This document shows, one piece after another, positions 1 through 5,645 of a stretch of DNA of 11,732 nt (the stretch's first letter is position 1; every line of letters begins with the position of its first letter). A program made the translations under genes and the position numbers. Source of the DNA: JABSOG01 sp041583135 (GTDB lineage Bacteria > Pseudomonadota > Gammaproteobacteria > Enterobacterales > Alteromonadaceae); contig JBFHGJ010000146.1 of NCBI GenBank assembly GCA_041583135.1, positions 1 through 11,732 of the forward strand, written 5' to 3'. Under the pieces are notes generated by a model. The model saw nothing but the letters and a program-made list of their open reading frames with translations. It was not told the DNA's origin and did not search any database.

Positions 1-824
1 AACACTTCAAGTTCAGGCGTTGCATCGTGCTTAGAGTAGAAGGTGCCATAGAGATTGTTGCTTGGTAGCATTAACCTTGCGCTAGAAGGGCTTAAGACCG
101 GCTGCCAGTGGCTACCACTGTATATGTTGCGGTGGGCTTTTCTGTCTTTGGTGATGCGCATTAAATTGGAGGGGTTTAAGCGCTCAGAGGCAGGTAGTTC
201 AAAAAAGGGTTTTAAGTCTGATTCGCGATAGAGCAATGATGAAAAAATATCGTCATAAGCAACGCCATCAAGTGCTACTCGGCGCTCGCCTTTATTGGCA
301 CCGGCGGCATAAACAGCGCTACCAAAACCAAGGCCATGACCAAGTTCATGCATCACAACGGTAACAAGGTCTGGTTTGCTGCCATTGCGGCCATCTAGAC
401 CTAGGTAAAAGTTGGTATCAGCTGGCAGTAACATTCCAATATCAAAATTTGCTTGGTCTAGGTCATAACCTGCCATCGCGTTTGCTAGCGCGATAGGGTA
501 TGCCATGTTGGCTTTTGGTGCGTTTGGAAAGTTTGCAACAACGTCTTTGGCATAGGCCCAGCCCAAACTGCCGCCTAAGGATGAGCGATAACGAACACTA
601 ACTTTAATTGGTACATTAGAGTGGAGTTTACGGCCCCATTGCTGCGCCGCGTACTCAATGGCGTTTCTTCTTGCTTCACCTAAGGTGGTTGCATAGTTCT
701 TACCGACAGGTGTAAACGGTGTGGGGTCGCTCAAACCGCCGGTTTCATCAATGATTTCAAACTTAGCCGCCTGTGCGGTATTAAATACCAACAGTGCAGC
801 CATCATCAGTAGAAAGCGTTTCAT
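1..824 (-). CDS. Secreted zinc metalloprotease (HExxHxxGF type), 3' end beyond the window
   Basis: I translated this by hand; 274 codons are open and the frame is still open at the left edge. Residues 1-19 form a clear Sec signal peptide: a KR start, a hydrophobic core, and an A-Q-A cleavage site before residue 20. The zinc-protease motif HELGHGLGF lies at residues 159-167, so H159 and H163 are predicted zinc ligands and E160 the catalytic base. The metzincin third-ligand position (H159+10) is Ser169, so it is not a standard HExxHxxGxxH enzyme. As in leishmanolysin-like HExxHxxGF proteases the third ligand should be distal; H231, H239 or H266 are candidates, and H266 lies in an S-K-H-D context. 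The start is ATG at 824 with AAGGA seven bases upstream. A periplasmic or extracellular protease is inferred; the substrate is unknown. Identification as a metalloprotease is firm, the subfamily is not. Confidence 0.85.
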   Translation of the reverse strand, partial: MKRFLLMMAALLVFNTAQAAKFEIIDETGGLSDPTPFTPVGKNYATTLGEARRNAIEYAAQQWGRKLHSNVPIKVSVRYRSSLGGSLGWAYAKDVVANFPNAPKANMAYPIALANAMAGYDLDQANFDIGMLLPADTNFYLGLDGRNGSKPDLVTVVMHELGHGLGFGSAVYAAGANKGERRVALDGVAYDDIFSSLLYRESDLKPFFELPASERLNPSNLMRITKDRKAHRNIYSGSHWQPVLSPSSARLMLPSNNLYGTFYSKHDATPELEV

Positions 825-1234
825 TATTTTTCCTTGTTGTGGTTTTCCCATTATGACGGGATTCATTGTTGTTTTGGCGCTGGTTGGGAGGGCTATTTTC
901 GTTGCTGATCTTGTTTTTGTTGTGGTGATATTGGCAGCTTAAAACCCACCCTGTTCCCAAGGCGGCGGGATAGTGGCACAGATTGCCAGAGCAATTCAAG
1001 GCAATTCGGGAACTTATAGAAAAGAAATGGCGTGTTTATGTGAGTAAAGTCTGGTTACCTTTGAACGGTGACAAACTCAACAAAAATGCGAGTTCCAAGG
1101 GTATTTTGAAACTCAAAAATGATTTTTCTGAACAATGAAATGCATTTAAACATCAACAAGATAGGACGAAAACGCACAAATAAATAAGAGAATTCGACAC
1201 ATCACTTAAAGCCGGAGAAAGCGCACTTTGCTGA
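825..1234. other. Non-coding leader region upstream of the metalloprotease gene
   Basis: No convincing gene is present in these 410 bases; the short open frames on both strands lack coding character. It should hold the promoter of the protease, but I found no good -35/-10 pair. It contains small symmetric elements: ATTGC-CAGA-GCAAT at 982-995, overlapping a direct repeat GCAATTC at 991 and 1001 (exactly 10 bp apart), and TTTTGA-AAC-TCAAAA at 1104-1118. These could be operator half-sites, but this is speculative. Confidence 0.5.
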
Positions 1235-1504
1235 CTAGCGTTCAATACCGTCTTCGAAGTGGTAGTGTGTCATTGCACCGCACGTAAATTGAGCAATAAA
1301 ACTAGGGCTGGCGTGGTGCGCACTTTTAGGCTGAAAGTAGTGCTTTTCAACGCACCAGTCATAAGCGCCTGTATCTAAAGGATACTCTGTTAGAACGCCA
1401 GTCAGCTGGTGCTGTGCAATCCACGATTTAGCTTGATTAAACGTAGAAAAAATACCGGCGGGAAATGATGAATTGGCGCTAAAGACCCAAACCATATTCG
1501 ACAT
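1235..1504 (-). CDS. Small DUF7710-like protein
   Basis: This 89-residue soluble protein has the look of the DUF7710 family as I remember it: an N-terminal VWVF strand, an A-x-x-W-I-x-x-H-x-L-T-G-V-L-T-x-Y-P segment (residues about 25-42), a Y-D-W motif at 48-50, and a C-terminal H-Y-H-F-E-D-G stretch. Family members are short cytosolic proteins of unknown function. The ATG at 1504 is supported by AAGGA about seven bases upstream; a second ATG three codons in has no better site. It lies 85 bp downstream of the DUF3224 gene on the same strand, so co-transcription is possible, although two palindromic motifs lie in the gap. No catalytic residues can be named. The family assignment is from memory, and I would not claim a function. 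Confidence 0.7.
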   Translation of the reverse strand: MSNMVWVFSANSSFPAGIFSTFNQAKSWIAQHQLTGVLTEYPLDTGAYDWCVEKHYFQPKSAHHASPSFIAQFTCGAMTHYHFEDGIER

Positions 1505-1540
1505 TATTGCTTCCTTCTATAGATTATTGAATCTCGTGGC

Positions 1541-1556
1541 TATCCAGTTATGGATA
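1541..1556. promoter_or_regulatory. Perfect inverted repeat upstream of the DUF7710-like gene
   Basis: TATCCA-GTTA-TGGATA is a perfect 6-bp inverted repeat with a 4-bp centre, 37 bp upstream of the ATG at 1504. Its position suits an operator for the DUF7710-like gene. No regulator is identified. Confidence 0.25.
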
Positions 1557-1560
1557 ACAA

Positions 1561-1576
1561 TGTTGGCGCCAGCATA
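1561..1576. other. GGCGCC-centred palindrome after the DUF3224 gene
   Basis: ATGTTGGCGCCAGCAT is a 16-bp palindrome broken by one mismatched pair, lying 14 bp downstream of the DUF3224 stop codon. It could form a short stem at the mRNA 3' end, or be a protein site. There is no T run, so it is not a canonical intrinsic terminator. Confidence 0.2.
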
Positions 1577-1589
1577 CCTGCTAGATACT

Positions 1590-1967
1590 TTATTTGTCTA
1601 TTTGGTATTGCGCTTGACCACCTTCGGTGGATTTAAACTGGCCGGTTTTACCTGCCAAATCATCGAAACCTTGAGCATCACTGATAACAAATTGACTTGA
1701 GGCAACGCCATTTTCAAAACGGCCATTGTGTTTGAGCACCAAAGTGCATGGCTGGCCTTTGATGGTGCCGCTGAAATACTCAAAGCCGTTAAATTCGGCG
1801 CTGCCATCTTTGTTGTAATGCATCAGGTAGTTGACTTCGCTATTGCCTTGGAAGTCGCCGCTGTAACTTTGTTTAACCTTGGCTTGGTTAAGTTTGCTGT
1901 CATCGTCAAAAGACTGTTGTGTCGATTCTTGCCAGTCTACAATTTGAAAGGTGCCGCTTAGCTGCAT
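1590..1967 (-). CDS. DUF3224 domain protein (small beta-barrel-like)
   Basis: This 125-residue protein matches DUF3224 over its full length. It opens with M-Q-L-S-G-T-F and then has a W-x-E segment, S-G-D-F-Q-G-x-S-x-V-N-Y-L-M (residues about 36-49), a G-x-E-x-F-x-G-T-I-x-G strand pair, L-x-H-x-G-x-F-x-x-G, and a C-terminal G-G-x-A-x-Y. Members are soluble proteins predicted to form an allene-oxide-cyclase-like beta barrel; their biochemical role is not established. The ATG at 1967 has GAGG eight to nine bases upstream. It is divergent from an AraC-type regulator 109 bp away, a layout typical of a regulator and its target, so it is probably induced by whatever that regulator senses. The family call is strong, the role unknown. 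Confidence 0.85.
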   Translation of the reverse strand: MQLSGTFQIVDWQESTQQSFDDDSKLNQAKVKQSYSGDFQGNSEVNYLMHYNKDGSAEFNGFEYFSGTIKGQPCTLVLKHNGRFENGVASSQFVISDAQGFDDLAGKTGQFKSTEGGQAQYQIDK

Positions 1968-2076
1968 TTTATGCCTCGTATTGGTCGATTATTGCTGTTG
2001 CTACTTGGTTTAACAGGCTAGCATGTTATTTTAGCTTGGTATTGTAAAAACACGTCAGTGAGTTAAAGGACATTCA
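1968..2076. promoter_or_regulatory. Divergent promoter region between DUF3224 and AraC genes
   Basis: This 109-bp gap must hold both start regions. TTGGT occurs three times on the plus strand (1981, 2005 and 2036), the last two as CTTGGT; such direct repeats are the kind of site AraC proteins use, but the spacings (24 and 31 bp) are irregular. AAGGA at 2066-2070 is the ribosome binding site for the AraC gene. I could not pick a convincing -35/-10 pair. Confidence 0.45.
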
Positions 2077-2871
2077 TTGCAAAAAAATGAGCGTAAAATT
2101 GCCGGGGTACTTAACAGTGAGGCTAGCCAAGATAATTTTCGCTTAAGGCGCTATTTTCCCGATGCTGCTTTATTGCCATTGATTGAGCAATTCTGGTTTG
2201 TCGATTGGGCGCTAAAGGGTGGCGCATCACACACTCAGCAAAACTTACCCGATCCGAATTTTCATTTGACGTTTGAACAGGGCAAAGTCAGCCTCATTGG
2301 GCCTGTGAGCAAGGTATTTCGCTATGAAATGCGAGGTGATAGCGGCATATTGGGGGTGAAGTTTACCACTGGTGCCTTAGCGGGTTTATTGCCACAGCCA
2401 ATGAGCGAGTATGTTGACAAAACCCTTGCTGCTCACAGGGTGTTTGGCACTGACATTGACGATTTGATGTTAGCACTTGAACGAACTGACAATGATGAGC
2501 AGCGACTTGAGCAGTTACAGCAGTTTTTACTACCTTTTGTTCTAGCGCCTTCACCGGGGCAACTTAAATTACAGACGCTGGTGGCGCAAATCAAAAACGA
2601 CAGCAGTATTTTGCAGGTAGAGCATTTGGCGCAGCAGTCGAACTTATCTATTAGAGCCATTCAGCGTTGCTTTAAGCAATATTTGGGCTTGAGCCCTAAA
2701 TGGCTTATTCGTAAGTACCGTTTGCATCAAGCCTTAGAGGCGCTAAAAACCAATCGCGTTGATATTTTAGATTTGGTTGCAGAGCTTGGCTACAGTGACC
2801 AGTCTCATCTGATCCGCGATTTTAAAGATATGCTGGGCATGACGCCTAATCAGTATTTGTTGAAGGTATAA
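2077..2871 (+). CDS. AraC-family transcriptional regulator (DUF6597 + HTH)
   Basis: This 264-residue protein has two parts. Residues about 22-125 resemble the DUF6597 sensory domain, with R-R-Y-F-P near the start, E-Q-F-W-F-V-D-W, a P-D-P-N-F-H-L-T-F segment and a G-V-K-F strand. Residues about 165-262 are an AraC DNA-binding domain: a first helix-turn-helix near 180-202 (V-E-H-L-A...S-I-R-A-I-Q-R-C-F) and a second near 229-251, ending in the signature A-E-L-G-Y-S-D-Q-S-H-L-I-R-D-F-K followed by M-T-P-N-Q-Y. The start is TTG at 2077: AAGGA lies six bases upstream and an in-frame TGA at 2059-2061 rules out anything further upstream. It should act in the cytosol and bind the divergent promoter upstream. 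Its ligand is unknown. A small reading frame starts four bases after its stop. Confidence 0.92.
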   Translation: MQKNERKIAGVLNSEASQDNFRLRRYFPDAALLPLIEQFWFVDWALKGGASHTQQNLPDPNFHLTFEQGKVSLIGPVSKVFRYEMRGDSGILGVKFTTGALAGLLPQPMSEYVDKTLAAHRVFGTDIDDLMLALERTDNDEQRLEQLQQFLLPFVLAPSPGQLKLQTLVAQIKNDSSILQVEHLAQQSNLSIRAIQRCFKQYLGLSPKWLIRKYRLHQALEALKTNRVDILDLVAELGYSDQSHLIRDFKDMLGMTPNQYLLKV

Positions 2872-2875
2872 TTGC

Positions 2876-2989
2876 ATGATGAACGAAAAGTGTGACTTGG
2901 TTTTTGAGTTAAGCGGTCAGGACTTTTTGGTCGCTATTGCTGGTGTTAAAGCGGCTGTATGTGACTACCCTCAAAGACCAGAACGATGA
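2876..2989 (+). CDS. Possible 37-aa ORF directly after the AraC gene
   Basis: The frame starts with a double ATG four bases after the AraC stop, and AAGG inside the end of the AraC gene, nine bases upstream, could serve as its ribosome binding site. It begins M-M-N-E-K-C-D-L-V-F-E-L and ends at a TGA that overlaps the next ATG (ATGA). It resembles no family I recognise. It may be the 5' remnant of a gene formerly co-transcribed with the regulator, since the frame stops 41 bp before a MITE-like element. Confidence 0.35.
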   Translation: MMNEKCDLVFELSGQDFLVAIAGVKAAVCDYPQRPER

Positions 2990-3030
2990 GTTCTATTGCT
3001 GAGTTAGTTACGTATAAAAGTCCCCACTAA
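2986..3030 (+). pseudogene. 14-codon remnant ending at the first MITE
   Basis: An ATG overlaps the TGA of the 37-aa frame and opens 14 codons (M-S-S-I-A-E-L-V-T-Y-K-S-P-H) that end in TAA exactly one base before the TA flanking the first repeat element. The overlap resembles translational coupling, so this could be the cut-off start of a following gene. Chance cannot be excluded for so short a frame. Confidence 0.2.
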
Positions 3031-3216
3031 TAGGGGTCGGGTCGCTGATTGTGTAACTGTAAAGGGTGCGATATCGCTAACCCGTTATGCAGCCTCGAGT
3101 TTTTATTTGAGACTCTATATTATCCCTTGTAATTGACAGCAAGAGGCATTGAACCTATTGACTAAGATTTGGAGTTTAGTACAGGTTATAGTTAAACAAT
3201 CAGCGCCCGACCCCTA
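3031..3216 (+). mobile_element. MITE-like element, copy A (about 186 bp)
   Basis: The element runs from TA-GGGGTCGGG on the left to CCCGACCCC-TA on the right. Its ends form imperfect inverted repeats of about 32 bp: left GGGGTCGGGTCGCTGATTG, and the reverse complement of the right GGGGTCGGGCGCTGATTG, each followed by related T-rich sequence ending CTGTAA or CTATAA. It contains no ORF. It also has a 10-bp palindrome GCGATATCGC near 3068 and a TTGACA-N17-TATTGA pair at 3133-3161. It shares about 96% identity with copy B in the same orientation; the right end lacks one base relative to copy B. Both sides carry TA, consistent with a TA target duplication. Non-autonomous; no transposase is in the window. 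Confidence 0.8.
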
Positions 3217-3277
3217 ATCTTTCATTTTGTCTTTTGGAGTATCAGCCCTCTCTAGTTTCCTTGGGTTGATTTCCGTT

Positions 3278-3784
3278 TTACCAATCGGACCTGACTTTTC
3301 TTACTAGCCTATCACCAAATAATATACCTATTGAACCCAGAAATACGAAGTAAAAAGCCAATGTTTGAACAGATTTTAGCCATAAATCAATTACTTTTGT
3401 GCTATCTTCAAATGTCGTAATTATTTTATCATTTACTGTTAAAGAATAGACTTCAATTGGAATGTCATCTCTTTGTTTAGCGTTGTCTACCGTGGCTTTA
3501 ATTTTAGCTTGCTCCGTTTTATTTAGCTCATTGATAAGTAGCTCAAAGTTCCCAAACCTTTTATGGAAGATAAATACATCGCTTAGATTTTCTAATTTGA
3601 ATTCAACTGAGGATTCAAATGATTCAAAGCTCTGTATACTCTCCTCTACGGTTCTCGTACCGCTGAGTGGAGGAGGGCTTTCTTTTAGCTCTCCCCAAGT
3701 CAATAAAAACAGGCCGACAGCGACTAAAAATAGACCCAAGATAGAATAAAACCGACTCAATATTCTCTTAATCACAGAATACAC
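3278..3784 (-). CDS. Orphan two-TM protein with a periplasmic-type central domain
   Basis: This 168-residue protein has a basic start (residues 1-11, with K and R), a transmembrane helix at about 14-31, a charged E/K-rich central domain of about 105 residues, a second helix at about 139-159, and a basic tail ending R-K-V-R-S-D-W. By the positive-inside rule both ends are cytosolic and the central domain lies outside the inner membrane. I recognise no family. The frame opens right after a TAA, and the first usable start is GTG at 3784 with no visible Shine-Dalgarno; a second GTG lies three codons on. Missing translation signals could mean coupling to upstream frames or loss of an original start. 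It is AT-rich compared with the flanking genes and lies between the two MITE-like copies, suggesting acquired DNA. Confidence 0.6.
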   Translation of the reverse strand: MYSVIKRILSRFYSILGLFLVAVGLFLLTWGELKESPPPLSGTRTVEESIQSFESFESSVEFKLENLSDVFIFHKRFGNFELLINELNKTEQAKIKATVDNAKQRDDIPIEVYSLTVNDKIITTFEDSTKVIDLWLKSVQTLAFYFVFLGSIGILFGDRLVRKVRSDW

Positions 3785-3845
3785 ACTTTATTTTTTCAAC
3801 GCCTGCCGCAAGAGCTACTCCAGCGCTTTCTGATAAGACAGATGG

Positions 3846-3992
3846 TCAGAACGCTACAACAGGGAATGATGATACCAAGTCTTTGTTCATATCTACGTTA
3901 ATCTCACTACCTGAAAGAACATCACCCGAGGCATCCGCAAAAGCTTGACTTAATCTTCCTGAAATATCGACCGATGTGGTACCACCGAACAC
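3846..3992 (-). CDS. Possible 48-aa ORF overlapping the 80-aa gene stop
   Basis: A GTG overlaps the TAG stop of the 80-aa gene by one base (TAGTG) and opens 48 codons with plausible protein composition (V-F-G-G-T-T-S-V-D-I-S-G-R-L...), ending F-P-V-V-A-F and TGA. The same frame then continues open for another 25 codons (to 3771) with an alanine-rich stretch S-E-S-A-G-V-A-L-A-A-G-V-E-K-I-K. It may be a coupled short gene, or a longer gene (about 73 codons) broken by one stop. It has no Shine-Dalgarno of its own. No family is recognised. Confidence 0.35.
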   Translation of the reverse strand: MFGGTTSVDISGRLSQAFADASGDVLSGSEINVDMNKDLVSSFPVVAF

Positions 3993-4234
3993 TAGAGCTT
4001 GTTTTTTAGATTTCGTTTCTTAATGACATACGCATATGATTTAAATGTAAACATTAGAATGAAAGCTCCCGCGCAACAAGCAAGAATGAGATATTCCAGT
4101 CCACTCTGTGCAAATCCAAATACAACACCTATACGATAGAGGATTTCCATAAAAGCACCAAGAAATAAGATTGCAACACTATCAGGGCTTATTAACAGTA
4201 CAAAAATAGACCATTTCTTCAGTTTATTTAACAT
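3992..4234 (-). CDS. Orphan 80-aa membrane protein with two TM helices
   Basis: The protein starts M-L-N-K-L-K-K and has two hydrophobic segments (about residues 9-38, possibly broken by a charged turn, and about 45-66), ending in a basic tail K-K-R-N-L-K-N-K-L. It is predicted to sit in the inner membrane with both ends in the cytosol. The ATG at 4234 is preceded by AAAGA, a weak ribosome binding site at close spacing. Its stop overlaps the start of a 48-codon frame, and the 168-aa two-TM gene follows, so the three look like one minus-strand unit. I recognise no family. Small hydrophobic proteins in such settings include holins, toxins and phage coat or assembly proteins, but nothing here singles one out. 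Confidence 0.5.
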   Translation of the reverse strand: MLNKLKKWSIFVLLISPDSVAILFLGAFMEILYRIGVVFGFAQSGLEYLILACCAGAFILMFTFKSYAYVIKKRNLKNKL

Positions 4235-4240
4235 GATTCT

Positions 4241-4387
4241 TTGAGTTTACAATCAGTGATTTCAGTTCATTTACCTGTTGTCGATCTGGTGGCTGCACCT
4301 GCACAGGCAGAGTTGGGCTTTACTGTGGATTATCTGCAACCCCAAGGTTTATATTTGCTGCACTTGGTTATTGACCTCACAACCTGA
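4241..4387 (+). pseudogene. Plus-strand ORF remnant left of MITE copy B
   Basis: An open frame of 48 codons (TTG or GTG starts only, no ribosome binding site) ends in TGA at 4387, 32 bp before copy B. Its translation has protein-like character (V-H-L-P-V-V-D-L-V-A-A-P-A-Q-A-E-L-G-F then T-V-D-Y-L-Q-P-Q-G), unlike a random frame. It reads in the same direction as the AraC gene and opposite to its immediate neighbours, so it may be the C-terminal scrap of a disrupted plus-strand gene. No family is recognised. Confidence 0.3.
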
Positions 4388-4419
4388 CACCTTATTTTTT
4401 GCTAGATAAAATCTGTATA

Positions 4420-4606
4420 TAGGGCTCGGGTCGCTGATTGTGTAACTGTAAAGGAGACGATATCACTAACCCGTTATGCAGCCTCGAGTTTTTATTTGAG
4501 ACTCTATATTATCCTTTGTAATTGACAGCAAGAGGCATTGAACCTATTGACTAAGATTTGGAGTTTAGTACAGGTTATAGTTAAACAATCAGCGTCCCGA
4601 CCCCTA
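4420..4606 (+). mobile_element. MITE-like element, copy B (about 187 bp)
   Basis: This is a direct repeat of the element at 3031-3216, differing by about six substitutions and one inserted base. The left end reads TA-GGGCTCGGG (one change from copy A) and the right end CCCGACCCC-TA; about 28 of 32 terminal positions pair as inverted repeats. There is no coding capacity. The right flank shares TAATCTTT with copy A, which may be target preference or part of the element. It ends 27 bp short of the stop codon of the next minus-strand gene. Confidence 0.8.
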
Positions 4607-4632
4607 ATCTTTTAAACTTAATGCGAAAACAC

Positions 4633-4998
4633 CTACCAAGAGCTAACGGCAGGTTTTTTGTCAAAGATGCAAAAATAAGCCGTTATAGCATTGCTCAAAT
4701 AGAGCAACCATAATCCCCACAAAATGCATTGGATGGCAATCTCAACATCGTATTTCCAATAGATTAGCACTAATGCGGCGCTAGATAAGGCCAAACCTAC
4801 AACGGTTAGAATCAAATGATGCTTTGCAGCTGTCTTATCGGCACCTGCACTTAGGTAAATGCTAAGTATTGCCCACATGATAAGTGTACTTTTTAGTTGC
4901 TGATTAAGCTCAAAATCTGCTTTGAAAACGAAAATCTCAATAAGTTTTGCCATTATCACTAAAGTGAGTGCTGACATAGGTCGTACGGTTGCTAGCAT
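4633..4998 (-). CDS. Uncharacterised 121-aa integral membrane protein
   Basis: Four hydrophobic segments can be seen, at about residues 7-25, 37-52, 60-81 and 86-113, giving a small polytopic inner-membrane protein with a short C-terminal tail ending K-K-P-A-V-S-S-W. It has no family motif that I recognise. The ATG at 4998 has AGAGG upstream at a long spacing of 11 bases; an internal ATG at codon 8 has no better site. The gene begins 26 bp after the stop of the 172-aa membrane protein, so the two are probably one operon. The stop lies 27 bp from MITE copy B, with no terminator visible between them, so transcripts may run into the element. Confidence 0.65.
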   Translation of the reverse strand: MLATVRPMSALTLVIMAKLIEIFVFKADFELNQQLKSTLIMWAILSIYLSAGADKTAAKHHLILTVVGLALSSAALVLIYWKYDVEIAIQCILWGLWLLYLSNAITAYFCIFDKKPAVSSW

Positions 4999-5024
4999 TG
5001 TAAACTTTGCCTCTGATTAATAAG

Positions 5025-5543
5025 CTATTGTGACACCGTTTCTCGTTCAACATATTCTTCAAACGCTTTAGGCCATGGAATAGTGAGTTGATAATGCTCA
5101 TCACCCATTACCTCGATCACCGCTGTCGCCTTATCATTCTTATGCTTAACAAAGTCAATAAATTCAATTTTATCCCAGCGGATAAACATTGCATGCTTGT
5201 TATCTATCTGTGGAAGTTTGAGATAAAGACCTTCGTCATTACAGGCAACTTGACCAACCAATGTCTGCTCAAACAGGGTGACTTGACCGAGGCAATCATT
5301 GTTATTGTCATAAAATGCCGACTTACTCACTAAGCTAGTTTCTTTGACAAAAGGCTCTGTGAGCCTTCGTAAATTTCGGCGGTGGATATAGCGGGCTATG
5401 GTTATTTTTCTAACCAATAGAAGAACAACACAAAGTAACGAGAGCGTTATGCTTTGTGAAAGGTAATAGATGATCCCGAAGCTCAGCAAGGCGAAGCCGA
5501 AAGTGCTTATTATCGCGAGGATAAAACGTAATCTTAAACTCAT
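5025..5543 (-). CDS. Uncharacterised membrane-anchored protein with C-terminal beta-rich domain
   Basis: The 172 residues begin with two transmembrane helices (about 6-27 and 33-46), followed by a basic stretch (R-K...R-Y-I-H-R-R-N-L-R-R) that places the rest in the cytosol. Residues about 75-165 look beta-rich (L-V-G-Q-V-A-C-N-D-E-G-L-Y-L-K, then F-I-R-W-D-K-I-E-F-I-D) and recall bacterial PH-like or YcxB-like domains, where a W-x-x-I pattern follows a strand; this is resemblance only. The ATG at 5543 has a good AAGGAAAG site. It leads a two-gene unit with the 121-aa membrane protein. Function is unknown; a structural or sensory role at the inner membrane is a guess. Confidence 0.7.
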   Translation of the reverse strand: MSLRLRFILAIISTFGFALLSFGIIYYLSQSITLSLLCVVLLLVRKITIARYIHRRNLRRLTEPFVKETSLVSKSAFYDNNNDCLGQVTLFEQTLVGQVACNDEGLYLKLPQIDNKHAMFIRWDKIEFIDFVKHKNDKATAVIEVMGDEHYQLTIPWPKAFEEYVERETVSQ

Positions 5544-5594
5544 ACTTTCCTTTTTATTTCTAGTCAGATCACCACGTCATAGTTCATGCTGTCG

Positions 5595-5610
5595 TGGCTT
5601 CAACAAGCCA
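5595..5610. other. Short stem-loop between the ATP-grasp and 172-aa genes
   Basis: TGGCTT-CAAC-AAGCCA forms a 6-bp stem with a 4-base loop in the 102-bp gap after the ATP-grasp gene. There is no T run in the minus direction, so a role in termination is uncertain. I see nothing else in this gap apart from the ribosome binding site of the 172-aa gene. Confidence 0.2.
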
Positions 5611-5645
5611 AAGCTTAGAATGTCTTTATACTTTTGAGCATAGCC

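Noticed and set aside
847..860. Imperfect inverted repeat CCCATTATGACGGG before the protease start
   Set aside because: Only part of it pairs, and it is too short and imperfect to support an operator or terminator call.
721..999. Two short open frames across the protease start and leader, on opposite strands
   Set aside because: They overlap the signal-peptide coding region of the metalloprotease or low-complexity leader sequence and lack ribosome binding sites.
3133..3161. TTGACA-N17-TATTGA promoter-like pair inside MITE copy A
   Set aside because: The -35 is perfect, but the -10 matches only three of six positions and no plus-strand gene follows, so I did not list it as a promoter.
3462..3749. 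95-codon plus-strand open frame opposite the 168-aa gene
   Set aside because: The opposite strand gives a better protein with two clean membrane helices; this frame is serine-rich in the manner of an antisense shadow.
3771..4234. Filamentous-phage remnant explanation for the small membrane ORFs
   Set aside because: Small hydrophobic frames fit loosely, but there is no Zot-like, coat or replication protein signature in the window to support it.
3031..4606. Interpretation of the repeats as a CRISPR array or integron cassette sites
   Set aside because: There are only two copies, 1.2 kb apart and 186 bp long with terminal inverted repeats; there are no short regular spacers and no recognisable attC core arrangement.
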